A stretch of 12,460 nucleotides of DNA from Actinomycetota bacterium (GTDB lineage Bacteria; Actinomycetota; Acidimicrobiia; Acidimicrobiales; Ilumatobacteraceae): contig SXYT01000116.1 of the NCBI GenBank assembly GCA_005788205.1, positions 1 to 12,460 of the forward strand. The letters are read 5' to 3'. Both the position numbers and the translations under genes were made by a program. This document shows positions 6,291 to 12,460 of this stretch, in pieces (position 1 is the stretch's first letter; every line of letters begins with the position of its first letter). A model generated the notes under the pieces. The model worked only from the letters and a program-made list of their open reading frames with translations. It was not told the origin of the DNA and searched no databases.

Positions 6291-6719
6291 TCACGACTCC
6301 CCCGGGCGAGCCTCGCGCGCCACGGCCGCGAGGACCCCGTTGACGAACCGACCCGAATCGTCCGTGGAGAATCGCTTCGCCAGTTCGACCGCCTCGTCGA
6401 TGATGACAGCGGTCGGGACGTCGTCGCGTGACGTGAGCTCGAAGACGCCCATCCTGAGGATCGCCCGGTCGAGGACGGGCATCCGCTCGATGGTCCAGCC
6501 CTTCGAGTGGTGGGCGATGGTCTGGTTCAGGGAATCCATTGCCGACTCGACACCGTCGACGAGCAGGGACGTCAATTCGGCAGAGACGATCGTCCTCTCA
6601 CCGATGAGGACGGCCACCGGCACGGACCGCTGCTCGGCCTCGTACAGGAGCATCACGGCCTGCTCGCGCGCCTCCGTGCGGGTGTCGCGGCGGCGTGGTG
6701 AGCCGTTGCCCGTGGCCAT
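6291..6719 (-). CDS. nusB: Transcription antitermination factor NusB
   Basis: NusB binds BoxA RNA with NusE (ribosomal protein S10) to keep RNA polymerase processive through rRNA operons. The all-helical 142-residue protein has the usual N-terminal pattern of Arg/Glu followed by AVMLLYEAE (21-29), LLVDGV (52-57), W75 and DRAILRMGVFEL (84-95), and the C-terminal VIIDEAVELAKRF (105-117) and SGRFVNGVL (122-130). Length is normal for the family. The ATG shares one base with the efp stop (TGATG) and has no Shine-Dalgarno, so translation is likely coupled to efp. The efp-nusB pair is widely conserved. Confidence 0.96.
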   Translation of the reverse strand: MATGNGSPRRRDTRTEAREQAVMLLYEAEQRSVPVAVLIGERTIVSAELTSLLVDGVESAMDSLNQTIAHHSKGWTIERMPVLDRAILRMGVFELTSRDDVPTAVIIDEAVELAKRFSTDDSGRFVNGVLAAVAREARPGES

Positions 6720-7282
6720 CAGACGCGCGTGATGTAGTCGCCGGTGCGGGTGTCGACCTTCACCTTGTCGCCGGGATTGACGAACAGCGGGACCTGGATG
6801 ACCTTGCCGGTCTCGAGCGTCGCCGGCTTGCGGGCACCGCTCACGCGGTCCCCCTGGACGCCGGGCTCCGTCTCTGCGACGGTGAGCTCCGCGGATGCGG
6901 GAATCTCCACCGACACGATCTCGCCCCGGTAGGTGGCGATTATCGCCACAGCGGACTCGATGAGATAGTCGGCGGCCTCGCCGAGAGCCGAGGGCCGCAC
7001 CGTGGTCTGGTCGTACGACTCGGTGTCCATGAACACGAAATCGTCCGCGTCCTTGTAGAGGAACTGCATGTCGCGCTTCTCGAGGATCGCCTGCTCCACC
7101 TTGATGCCGGCGTTGAACGTCTTCTCGAGCAGGTTCCCGTTCCGCAGGTTGCGCAGCTTCGTGCGCACGAACGCACCGCCCTTGCCGGGCTTGACGTGCT
7201 GGAACTCGACGACCGTGAACAGGCCGTTGTCGAGTTCGAGCGTGATTCCGTTCTTCAGGTCATTCGTGCTGATGGCGGGCAT
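6719..7282 (-). CDS. efp: Elongation factor P
   Basis: EF-P enters the ribosomal E site and rescues stalling at polyproline. The 187-residue protein has the three-beta-domain layout. Domain I carries the tip loop KPGKGGAFVRTKLRN (31-45) with the functional Lys34. Domain II follows, with FLYKDADDFVFMD (74-86). The C-terminal domain ends with the family signature around PATLETGKVIQVPLFVNPGD (153-172) and KVDTRTGDYITRV. The start is the ATG at 7282, with AAGGA 6 nt upstream; an in-frame start 12 codons earlier has no such support. The start lies 28 nt inside the 3' end of the pepQ-like gene. The tip reads PGKGG, not the PGKGP reported for the subfamily proposed to work unmodified. No modification enzyme is encoded in the window. 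Confidence 0.97.
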   Translation of the reverse strand: MPAISTNDLKNGITLELDNGLFTVVEFQHVKPGKGGAFVRTKLRNLRNGNLLEKTFNAGIKVEQAILEKRDMQFLYKDADDFVFMDTESYDQTTVRPSALGEAADYLIESAVAIIATYRGEIVSVEIPASAELTVAETEPGVQGDRVSGARKPATLETGKVIQVPLFVNPGDKVKVDTRTGDYITRV

Positions 7283-8337
7283 GACAGTTCCTTGGGGGTG
7301 TGGGAGAGGATTCGGCAACCTGTTGCGGTCACCACGACGAGGTCCTCGATACGGACTCCACCGACCCCCTTACGATAGAGCCCGGGTTCCACCGTCACCA
7401 CCTCACCGGCGGACAGGACCTCCTTGCAGGAGGGACCCATGATCGGGGTCTCGTGGATGACCAACCCGACGCCGTGACCCGTTCCGTGCAGGTACTCGTG
7501 CTCGACGCCGTGCTCCCGGTACACCGCCCTGACGGCTCCGTCCACCTCCGAGCCGGCCGCCCCCTCGCGAACGACGGACAGGCCCGCGGCCTGTGCCTCG
7601 GCGACGATCCCGTGCATGAGCACGAGCGCCGGGTCGACCGTCCCGACTGCGACAGTTCTCGTCATGTCGGAGCGGTACCCACCGACCGCCGCACCCATGT
7701 CGATGACCACCATGTCGCCGTCGATTATCTCGCGATTCGACGGTTCATGGTGCGGGCGCGCACCGTTCGGCCCCGATGCGACGATCGTGGGGAACGAGAC
7801 GTCATCGGCACCGAGACGGAGCATCTCGCCGTCCAGGCGCAGGCGCACCTCGGCCTCCGTTCGCCCGGCCAGCCCGTCTGCCACCACGGCTTGGATTGCC
7901 GCATCGGCAATCGATGCCGCGCGCTCGATCAACTGGACCTCGGAGCCGTCCTTCACCCTCCGCAGTGCGGCAACAGGTCCCGGCTCGCGCACGACCTGCA
8001 CACGGGAGCCCAGTTCGTCCATGAAGGCCGCGGTCACGGCGTGCGGGTCGACGGACATCGCGCCCGTGCCCGCGCGGGCGGCGACATCGGCGATCACCGC
8101 AGCCCCGCCCTTCGTGCGCACGACGTCCACATCCCGCCCGGCCGCGGCTGCCTCGTCCACGGCACGTTCCGCGTACCGGCCGTCGACGAACAGCACCACA
8201 CGCCCGTCCGCGTCCACGAGCGCAGTCGACGTGCTCCCGGAGAACCCCGTGAGCCACCTGACGTCCTCCGGGCGCGGCACGAGCAGCCATTGCGCCGCGA
8301 ACCGGCCCGCCAGACGCTGCGCCCGGGTCGGGTTCAT
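7255..8337 (-). CDS. pepQ: M24-family metallopeptidase (Xaa-Pro aminopeptidase / dipeptidase)
   Basis: M24 pita-bread enzymes cleave peptide bonds next to proline with two metal ions. The 360-residue protein has a creatinase-like N-terminal domain (about 1-125) and a catalytic domain with all five metal ligands in order: Asp213 (VIDMG), Asp224 (YRSDMTRTV), His288 (HGTGHGVGL), Glu317 (VTVEPGLY) and Glu331 (VRIEDLV). HHEPSN (196-201) is the usual substrate-side loop. Whether it acts as an aminopeptidase (PepP) or a dipeptidase (PepQ) cannot be read from sequence; the symbol follows the usual name at this locus. The ATG overlaps the aroQ stop by 4 nt (ATGA), and it has no clear Shine-Dalgarno. 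Its last nine codons contain the efp start. Location beside efp links two proline-related functions, which may be coincidence. Confidence 0.92.
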   Translation of the reverse strand: MNPTRAQRLAGRFAAQWLLVPRPEDVRWLTGFSGSTSTALVDADGRVVLFVDGRYAERAVDEAAAAGRDVDVVRTKGGAAVIADVAARAGTGAMSVDPHAVTAAFMDELGSRVQVVREPGPVAALRRVKDGSEVQLIERAASIADAAIQAVVADGLAGRTEAEVRLRLDGEMLRLGADDVSFPTIVASGPNGARPHHEPSNREIIDGDMVVIDMGAAVGGYRSDMTRTVAVGTVDPALVLMHGIVAEAQAAGLSVVREGAAGSEVDGAVRAVYREHGVEHEYLHGTGHGVGLVIHETPIMGPSCKEVLSAGEVVTVEPGLYRKGVGGVRIEDLVVVTATGCRILSHTPKELSCPPSARMT

Positions 8338-8774
8338 CCGAGCAGTGCGACCGCGGTGTGCGCGGCGACCTCGTACCCGAGACCACCGAAACCAGCAATG
8401 GTCCCGTTGACGACCGGGGCGATGACGCTCGTGTGGCGGAACCCCTCCCTGGCACCCGGGTTCGAGATGTGGACCTCGATCTTCGGCCCGTCGAACGCCC
8501 GCAGTGCATCGTGGAGTGCCCACGAGTAGTGCGTGAGCGCACCTGCGTTGATGATGATGGCCCCGTGGGCGGTCCGCGCACCCTGCACAGCGGACACGAT
8601 CTCGGACTCGGAGTTGGAGAGGAACGAGTCGACGGCGATCCCCGACTGCGACGCGACGGCGCGCACGCGCTCCACGTGGTCGTCCACCGTGTCGGTGCCG
8701 TAGGTCGCCGGCTCGCGCTCGCCGAGGAGGTTCAGGTTCGGTCCGTGGACCACGAGGATGCTGCGCGCGGGCAT
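8334..8774 (-). CDS. aroQ: 3-dehydroquinate dehydratase, type II
   Basis: This enzyme removes water from 3-dehydroquinate to give 3-dehydroshikimate. The 146-residue size is right for the small dodecameric type II enzyme. The start HGPNLNLLGEREPATYG (10-26) carries the lid Arg20 and catalytic Tyr25. Asn76, His82, His102 in EVHISN, and AREGFRHTS (108-116) with Arg113 complete the active site. Several loop positions differ from common versions: SNSES for SNxEG, INAGALTH for INPGAYTH, and AREGFR for AREPFR. The catalytic residues are intact, so I expect activity. The ATG has no Shine-Dalgarno and follows a 32-nt gap filled by inverted repeats. The stop overlaps the pepQ-like ATG. Confidence 0.95.
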   Translation of the reverse strand: MPARSILVVHGPNLNLLGEREPATYGTDTVDDHVERVRAVASQSGIAVDSFLSNSESEIVSAVQGARTAHGAIIINAGALTHYSWALHDALRAFDGPKIEVHISNPGAREGFRHTSVIAPVVNGTIAGFGGLGYEVAAHTAVALLG

Positions 8775-8775
8775 G

Positions 8776-8805
8776 GGGACACGGTAGTCCCGCGGGGAAC
8801 GCGGG
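8776..8805 (-). other. Overlapping inverted repeats in the aroB-aroQ gap
   Basis: On the minus strand CCCGCG-UUCCC-CGCGGG (8789-8805) forms a perfect 6-bp hairpin just after the aroB stop. GGGAC-UACCGU-GUCCC (8776-8791) forms a perfect 5-bp hairpin ending one base before the aroQ ATG. They share GGG (8789-8791), so both cannot form fully at once. There is no U-tract. A role in aroQ translation or mRNA processing is possible but unproven. Confidence 0.4.
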
Positions 8806-8806
8806 C

Positions 8807-9841
8807 TCAGCCGTTTTCCGCCAGGAAGTCGGCGTACGCGGCCTCGATCATGTCCGGCGGCACCCCTGGCACCACCTCGAGACCCGCAGCCGAGTCGAGC
8901 ACGAAGGTCAGCGAGGACAGTGCCTTCTTGTCCCTGCCCATCTCCTCGATCAACGCAGCGACGGGGATGCCCGGCGGCATGCGGATGTCGAGCGAGTAGG
9001 TGCCCCTCACGACCGCATAGTGCTCGGCGAGCCGCGCCTCGTCGATGCGGCCCATCCTGAGCCCGAGATGACCTGCGAACAGCAGACCGAGCGCCACGGC
9101 CTCACCGTGCGCGATCGAGTACGAGGTGAGCGACTCCACCGCATGGGCGAGGGTGTGACCGTAGTTCAGGAGTGCGCGAACGCCGCCCTCGCGCTCGTCG
9201 GACTCGACGATGCGAGCCTTGATCTCGATGGCGCGCGCGATACGGTCCGCGAGACCCATCGATGCGAGGTCCTCGCGTGCGATGAAGTGGTACTTGGCGA
9301 GCTCGCCCATCCCGCACCGTTGCTCGCGGGCGGGAAGCGTCGCGAGGGCGTCGAGATCGCAGGCCACTGCACTCGGCTGCCAGTAGGCGCCGATGAGGTT
9401 CTTGCCCTCGGGGATGTTGACACCCGTCTTGCCCCCGACCGCGGCATCCACCATGGCGAGCAACGAGGTCGCGACGTGCATCACGGGGATGCCCCTGTGG
9501 TACGCGGAGGCCGCGAACCCCGCGACATCGGTGACCATCCCCCCGCCGACCCCGACGATCACGTCGTTGCGTGTCAGGCCCTGCCGGGAGAACGCCCGGC
9601 ACAGCGACTCGATCGTCGAGAGCGACTTGTGCTCCTCGCCGCCCCCGATGCGGTGCACGCTGACCTCGACATTCCCGAAGGAGGGGACGAGTTCCCCGGG
9701 CACCCCGTCCTGGGTGACGACGGCAACCCTCCGTGCGGCCGCTGGCAGGACGCCTGCGAGTTCGTGGCGCGCGCCGTGACCGACAAAGACCGGGTAGGCC
9801 GTGTGGCCGACGTTCACCGAGACAGTCCGCATGTCACCCAT
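8807..9841 (-). CDS. aroB: 3-dehydroquinate synthase
   Basis: AroB converts DAHP to 3-dehydroquinate using NAD+ and a divalent metal. The 344-residue protein shows IGGGEEHKS (65-73), the nucleotide-binding VGVGGGMVTDVAGFAA (96-111), ATSLLAMVDAAVGGKTGVN (124-142) and EGKNLIGAYWQP (145-156). Metal ligands are Glu180 (GMGELAKY), His229 (NYGHTLAHA) and His245 (AHGEAV). RDKK (303-306) is the conserved basic motif. Two ATGs compete: 9841 has GGAG 8 nt upstream, while 9832 has nothing at a good distance, so I chose 9841, which overlaps the aroK stop by 8 nt. Using the second ATG would give 341 residues. Confidence 0.96.
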   Translation of the reverse strand: MGDMRTVSVNVGHTAYPVFVGHGARHELAGVLPAAARRVAVVTQDGVPGELVPSFGNVEVSVHRIGGGEEHKSLSTIESLCRAFSRQGLTRNDVIVGVGGGMVTDVAGFAASAYHRGIPVMHVATSLLAMVDAAVGGKTGVNIPEGKNLIGAYWQPSAVACDLDALATLPAREQRCGMGELAKYHFIAREDLASMGLADRIARAIEIKARIVESDEREGGVRALLNYGHTLAHAVESLTSYSIAHGEAVALGLLFAGHLGLRMGRIDEARLAEHYAVVRGTYSLDIRMPPGIPVAALIEEMGRDKKALSSLTFVLDSAAGLEVVPGVPPDMIEAAYADFLAENG

Positions 9842-10394
9842 TCGTACCACTCCCCCCGGCGTCGAGAGCGGAGTACGCACCGGCGACGGCACGGGCAACC
9901 TCCTCCACGCTGATCCCGGTGGTGTCGATGACCGTGTCCGCGACCTCCGCGTACAGGGGTGACCGTTCCTCGTGCAGGCGCTGGAGGGTCGCCCTGGGGT
10001 CGTCGTCGAGGAGCGGCCTGTGCCCGCCCCGCGAGACACGCTTCACCAGTGTCTCTGGGTCCGTCCGGAGCCACACCACCCATGCCCGACCCTCATGGCG
10101 GGCCCGGTTGATGAGATCCCTGTTCTGCGCACGGGTCACGACCCCGCCGGCGGCGGCGATGACTGCACGACCGTCGCCGCCGAGCGCAGAGCGCAGAGCA
10201 TTCTCCTCGGCTGCCCGGAAGATCTCCTCGCCGTTGTCCGCGAACATCTCGCGCACCGTGCGGCCCGATGTTTCCTCGACCATCGTGTCCGTGTCGAGGA
10301 GGGCCGCATCCAGGGACGAGGCCAGCCGCCGTGCGACGGCGCTCTTGCCGGACCCCATCAGCCCGACGAGCACGAGAAAACGCGGTGCCGCCAC
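9834..10394 (-). CDS. aroK: Shikimate kinase
   Basis: This enzyme phosphorylates shikimate at the 3-hydroxyl with ATP. At 186 residues it is slightly longer than the usual 170-180. Walker A is GLMGSGKS (11-18), followed by LDTDTMVEE (33-41) with the shikimate-binding Asp36, Phe59-Arg60 and the lid RPLL (126-129). The shikimate-binding glycine triplet reads Ala82-Gly83-Gly84 (AAAGGVVTR) instead of Gly-Gly-Gly, a mild but notable change. The GTG at 10394 is the only start that gives the family N-terminus; it lies 4 nt past the aroC stop with only a weak GGTGA before it. A longer in-frame extension into aroC is not conserved-looking. Confidence 0.95.
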   Translation of the reverse strand: MAAPRFLVLVGLMGSGKSAVARRLASSLDAALLDTDTMVEETSGRTVREMFADNGEEIFRAAEENALRSALGGDGRAVIAAAGGVVTRAQNRDLINRARHEGRAWVVWLRTDPETLVKRVSRGGHRPLLDDDPRATLQRLHEERSPLYAEVADTVIDTTGISVEEVARAVAGAYSALDAGGSGTNG

Positions 10395-10398
10395 CGCG

Positions 10399-11562
10399 TC
10401 ACCGCAGCGTGTTCTTGAAGGACTCTGCGTTCGAGACGAACTCGCGAAGGGAGTCGCCCCCGAACTTTCGCTGCGCCTCGGAGGCGAGAACCAGGGCGAC
10501 CATCGTCTCCACGATGACACCGAGCGCCGGAACCGCCGTGACGTCGGTGCGCTCCTTGAAACTGACCGTCTCTTCCTTGGTGACGGTGTCGACGGTCTTC
10601 AGGGTCGGCCGGTTCAGGGTCGCGAGGGGCTTCATCGCGGCCCGCACGATCAGGGGCTCCCCCGTGGTGATACCGCCCTCCGTGCCACCGGAGCGGTGAC
10701 CCTCGCGCACGTACCTGGAGTTCGCCGCATCCCACATGATGGGGTCGTGCGCCTGGCTCCCGACCAGACCGGCGACCTCGAAACCGTCGCCGATCTCGAC
10801 GCCCTTCACCGCCTGGATGCTCATCACTGCCTGGGCAAGGAGCGCATCGATCTTGCGGTCCCAGTGCACGTGGCTGCCGAGCCCGATCGGCACGCCGTGG
10901 GCGACTGCTTCCACGATTCCCCCGAGGCTGTCGCCGTCCCGCGCGGCGTTCTTGATCTCGGCGACCATTGCGCGCGCGGCGGACTCGTCGGCACAGCGCA
11001 CCTCTGACGCATCGATGCGGTCGAGGTCGTCCATCGTGGGCAGCACCCCGGCCTCGACCCGCGCAGAACCCATCTGGACGACGTGACTGAGGATCCCGAC
11101 CCCGAGGTGGGAGAGCAACAGCTTGGCGAGGGACCCCGCAGCGACACGGGCCGCCGTCTCCCTCGCGCTCGCGCGCTCAAGGACGTCGCGGGCGTCGCTG
11201 AAACCGTATTTCTGCATCCCGACAAGGTCTGCATGGCCCGGACGGGGCTGGGTCAGGGGTGTCTCTGTTGCGCCCGGCTCCGGAGACATCTCCGCATGCC
11301 ACTTGTCGCTGCGGAACCATTCCGAGTTCTGGATCTCGATGGCAACGGGCGAGCCGAGCGTGCGTCCGTGGCGGACCCCACCCACGAGGGTGATGACGTC
11401 CTGCTCGAAGCGCTGGCGGGGGCCGCGCCCGTACCCGAGACGACGCCGGGCGAGCTCGCCCTCGATGTCCGACGCGAGCACCGGGAGGCCGGCAGGCAGG
11501 CCCTCCACGATGACAGTCAGGGCCCTGCCGTGGGATTCTCCGGCGGTCAGGTAGCGCAGCAC
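10399..11562 (-). CDS. aroC: Chorismate synthase
   Basis: AroC eliminates phosphate from EPSP to form chorismate, using reduced FMN without net redox change. The 387-residue length matches the actinobacterial form. Signatures are RYLTAGESHG (3-12, catalytic His11), GRGPRQRFEQD (45-55), RPGHADL (107-113, catalytic His110), ARDVLERASARETAARVA (124-141), GDSLGGIVE (210-218), SGGTEGGIT (291-299) and ERTDVTAVPALGVIVE (337-352). The start is GTG, 9 nt after the aroE stop, without a clear Shine-Dalgarno; the residues after it match the family from position 2. No EPSP synthase (aroA) or DAHP synthase is encoded nearby, so the pathway is completed elsewhere. Confidence 0.98.
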   Translation of the reverse strand: MLRYLTAGESHGRALTVIVEGLPAGLPVLASDIEGELARRRLGYGRGPRQRFEQDVITLVGGVRHGRTLGSPVAIEIQNSEWFRSDKWHAEMSPEPGATETPLTQPRPGHADLVGMQKYGFSDARDVLERASARETAARVAAGSLAKLLLSHLGVGILSHVVQMGSARVEAGVLPTMDDLDRIDASEVRCADESAARAMVAEIKNAARDGDSLGGIVEAVAHGVPIGLGSHVHWDRKIDALLAQAVMSIQAVKGVEIGDGFEVAGLVGSQAHDPIMWDAANSRYVREGHRSGGTEGGITTGEPLIVRAAMKPLATLNRPTLKTVDTVTKEETVSFKERTDVTAVPALGVIVETMVALVLASEAQRKFGGDSLREFVSNAESFKNTLR

Positions 11563-11571
11563 CCCGTCAGG

Positions 11572-12429
11572 CTAACTCGGGCGTCGCGCCAGTTCCCGCT
11601 CTGATTCTGCACGCATCAGGTCCGCGGGCGCCATCTGGCCGAACCAGAGTTGCTGCTGGTGGCGTGCCTGGTGGATGAGCATCCACAGGCCGTCCACGGT
11701 GACAGCGCCGCGGACGGTGGCCTGATCCAGCAGTGCCGTGCGCAACGGGGAGTAGACCGCATCGAGGACGGTCAGCCCCGGGTGCAGCAGTTCGGGGTCC
11801 ACGGGGACATCGTGGCTGTTCATCCCCACGGACGTCGCGTTCACGAGAACATCGGCGCGTGCAACGTCCTGCGGGGACCCCACGCGGATGCGGCCGTCCG
11901 GGATGGTGCCGTGCCGGCGGCCCGACACCATCTCGACGAGGGCGAGTGCCCGCGCTTGCGACCTGTTCACCACGATGACGTCGGCGCCGGCACCGACGAG
12001 CGCGAGCGCGACGGCTCTTGCCGTGCCTCCCGCACCGAGCAGCACGGCGCGCGACGATGCGACGTCGACCCCGGCGACGGACGTGAGCGCGTCGCAGCAG
12101 CCCCTGCCGTCAGTGTTCGACCCGCGCAGCCTCCCGTCGGGCAGCACGGTGACGCAGTTGACCGCGCGCAGAAGGACTGCGTCATCGTCGATCTCGTGGA
12201 GGTGGCTGATCACCGCCTCCTTGAGGGGCATCGTGACCGACAGCCCGCCGAAGCCCTCCCCCGCGGCGGACGCGAGGAAACTGCCGACCTCTTCCTCACC
12301 GCACTCCACGGCGTCGTACGTCCACTCGACACCCAGTGCGGCAAAGGAGGCACGGTGGATGGCGGGCGAGAGGCTGTGCGACACCGGCGTGCCGATGACG
12401 GCCGCGCGGCGGCGAGACGGCGCGGTCAC
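11572..12429 (-). CDS. aroE: Shikimate dehydrogenase
   Basis: AroE reduces 3-dehydroshikimate to shikimate with NADPH. The 285-residue protein has the substrate domain with PVSHSLSPAIHRASF (15-29), SVTMPLKEAV (64-73, catalytic Lys70), Asn91 and SNTDGRG (104-110, catalytic Asp107). The Rossmann domain follows with LGAGGTARAVALAL (131-144), VVNRSQAR (153-160), whose NRS is near the NADP-type NRT motif, NATSVGM (197-203) and DAVYSPLRTALL (223-234). The C-terminal substrate helix is DGLWMLIHQA (246-255). The start is GTG, overlapping the stop of the gene upstream by 4 nt (GTGA), which indicates co-transcription. Confidence 0.96.
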   Translation of the reverse strand: MTAPSRRRAAVIGTPVSHSLSPAIHRASFAALGVEWTYDAVECGEEEVGSFLASAAGEGFGGLSVTMPLKEAVISHLHEIDDDAVLLRAVNCVTVLPDGRLRGSNTDGRGCCDALTSVAGVDVASSRAVLLGAGGTARAVALALVGAGADVIVVNRSQARALALVEMVSGRRHGTIPDGRIRVGSPQDVARADVLVNATSVGMNSHDVPVDPELLHPGLTVLDAVYSPLRTALLDQATVRGAVTVDGLWMLIHQARHQQQLWFGQMAPADLMRAESERELARRPS

Positions 12430-12460
12430 GACAGCAACCCCGCGGCACGCGCCTTGTCCA
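12426..12460 (-). CDS. 3' end of an unidentified gene, possibly mltG (cut by window edge)
   Basis: Only ten codons and a stop are visible, reading DKARAAGLLS. The TGA overlaps the aroE GTG in a GTGA junction, so a gene of the same unit ends here. In many actinobacteria the endolytic transglycosylase gene mltG lies directly before aroE, and its product often ends in an Asn-Val-x-Lys-Ala-Arg-like helix, which would fit. That is position-based inference; the tail is too short to identify on its own. Confidence 0.45.
   Translation of the reverse strand, partial: DKARAAGLLS

Noticed and set aside
8338..8523. N-terminal extension of the M24 peptidase by 62 codons
   Set aside because: It overlaps aroQ in another frame and is Arg/Gly-rich. 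The ATGA junction at 8334-8337 marks the natural start.
7300..8529. A 409-codon plus-strand frame opposite the M24 peptidase, and similar ones opposite aroB and aroC
   Set aside because: They are antisense shadows: low-complexity composition, no family motif, and the minus-strand proteins carry complete catalytic sets.
9842..10039. N-terminal extension of aroB into aroK
   Set aside because: It is a shadow of aroK. The Shine-Dalgarno at 9850-9853 points to the ATG at 9841.
1..12460. Mobile elements, CRISPR arrays, tRNA or rRNA genes, phage or defence systems
   Set aside because: The window is almost completely filled by housekeeping genes. I saw no repeat arrays, transposase motifs, cloverleaf-like segments or shift in base composition.

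Overview
This window looks like chromosomal DNA of a high-GC Gram-positive bacterium (Actinomycetota). G+C is roughly two thirds by eye, and third codon positions are almost all G or C. The order aroE / aroC-aroK-aroB-aroQ-pepQ-efp-nusB / pyrR-pyrB-pyrC-carA-carB is an actinobacterial arrangement. Some protein details (the CarB glycine loop, a DUF2079 membrane protein) make me lean to the Acidimicrobiia or relatives, but that is only an impression. Every gene I can support lies on the minus strand, so transcription runs from 12460 towards 1. The long plus-strand ORFs are shadows of these genes.

Upstream half, 12460 to about 4820. After the last codons of an unidentified gene (possibly mltG) come aroE, aroC, aroK, aroB and aroQ, which are shikimate and chorismate synthesis steps. 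They are followed by an M24 Xaa-Pro peptidase (pepQ-like), elongation factor P (efp), the antitermination factor nusB, and a polytopic DUF2079 membrane protein. Most junctions are stop-start overlaps (GTGA, ATGA, TGATG) or gaps of less than 35 nt, so this reads as one long co-transcribed unit. A G+C hairpin without a U-tract follows the DUF2079 stop.

Downstream half, about 4800 to 1. This is the de novo UMP operon: pyrR (regulator), pyrB, pyrC, carA and the first 234 codons of carB. The genes for the last steps (pyrD, pyrF) are not in the window and may lie further downstream.

The most interesting part is the roughly 130-nt pyr leader (4633-4765). In order of transcription it has a possible promoter, a canonical PyrR binding loop, a strong Shine-Dalgarno sequence 3 nt after that loop, and a 27-codon leader ORF. 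Inside the leader ORF lies a textbook intrinsic terminator. The leader's TGA overlaps the GTG of pyrR (GTGA), and pyrR has no visible Shine-Dalgarno of its own. My reading is that PyrR-UMP blocks ribosome loading on the leader ORF. With no ribosome there, the terminator could fold and re-initiation at pyrR would be lost. This would combine the Bacillus-type RNA target with ribosome-coupled attenuation of the enterobacterial pyrBI kind and with mycobacterial-type translational repression. The parts are visible in the sequence; the mechanism is inference.
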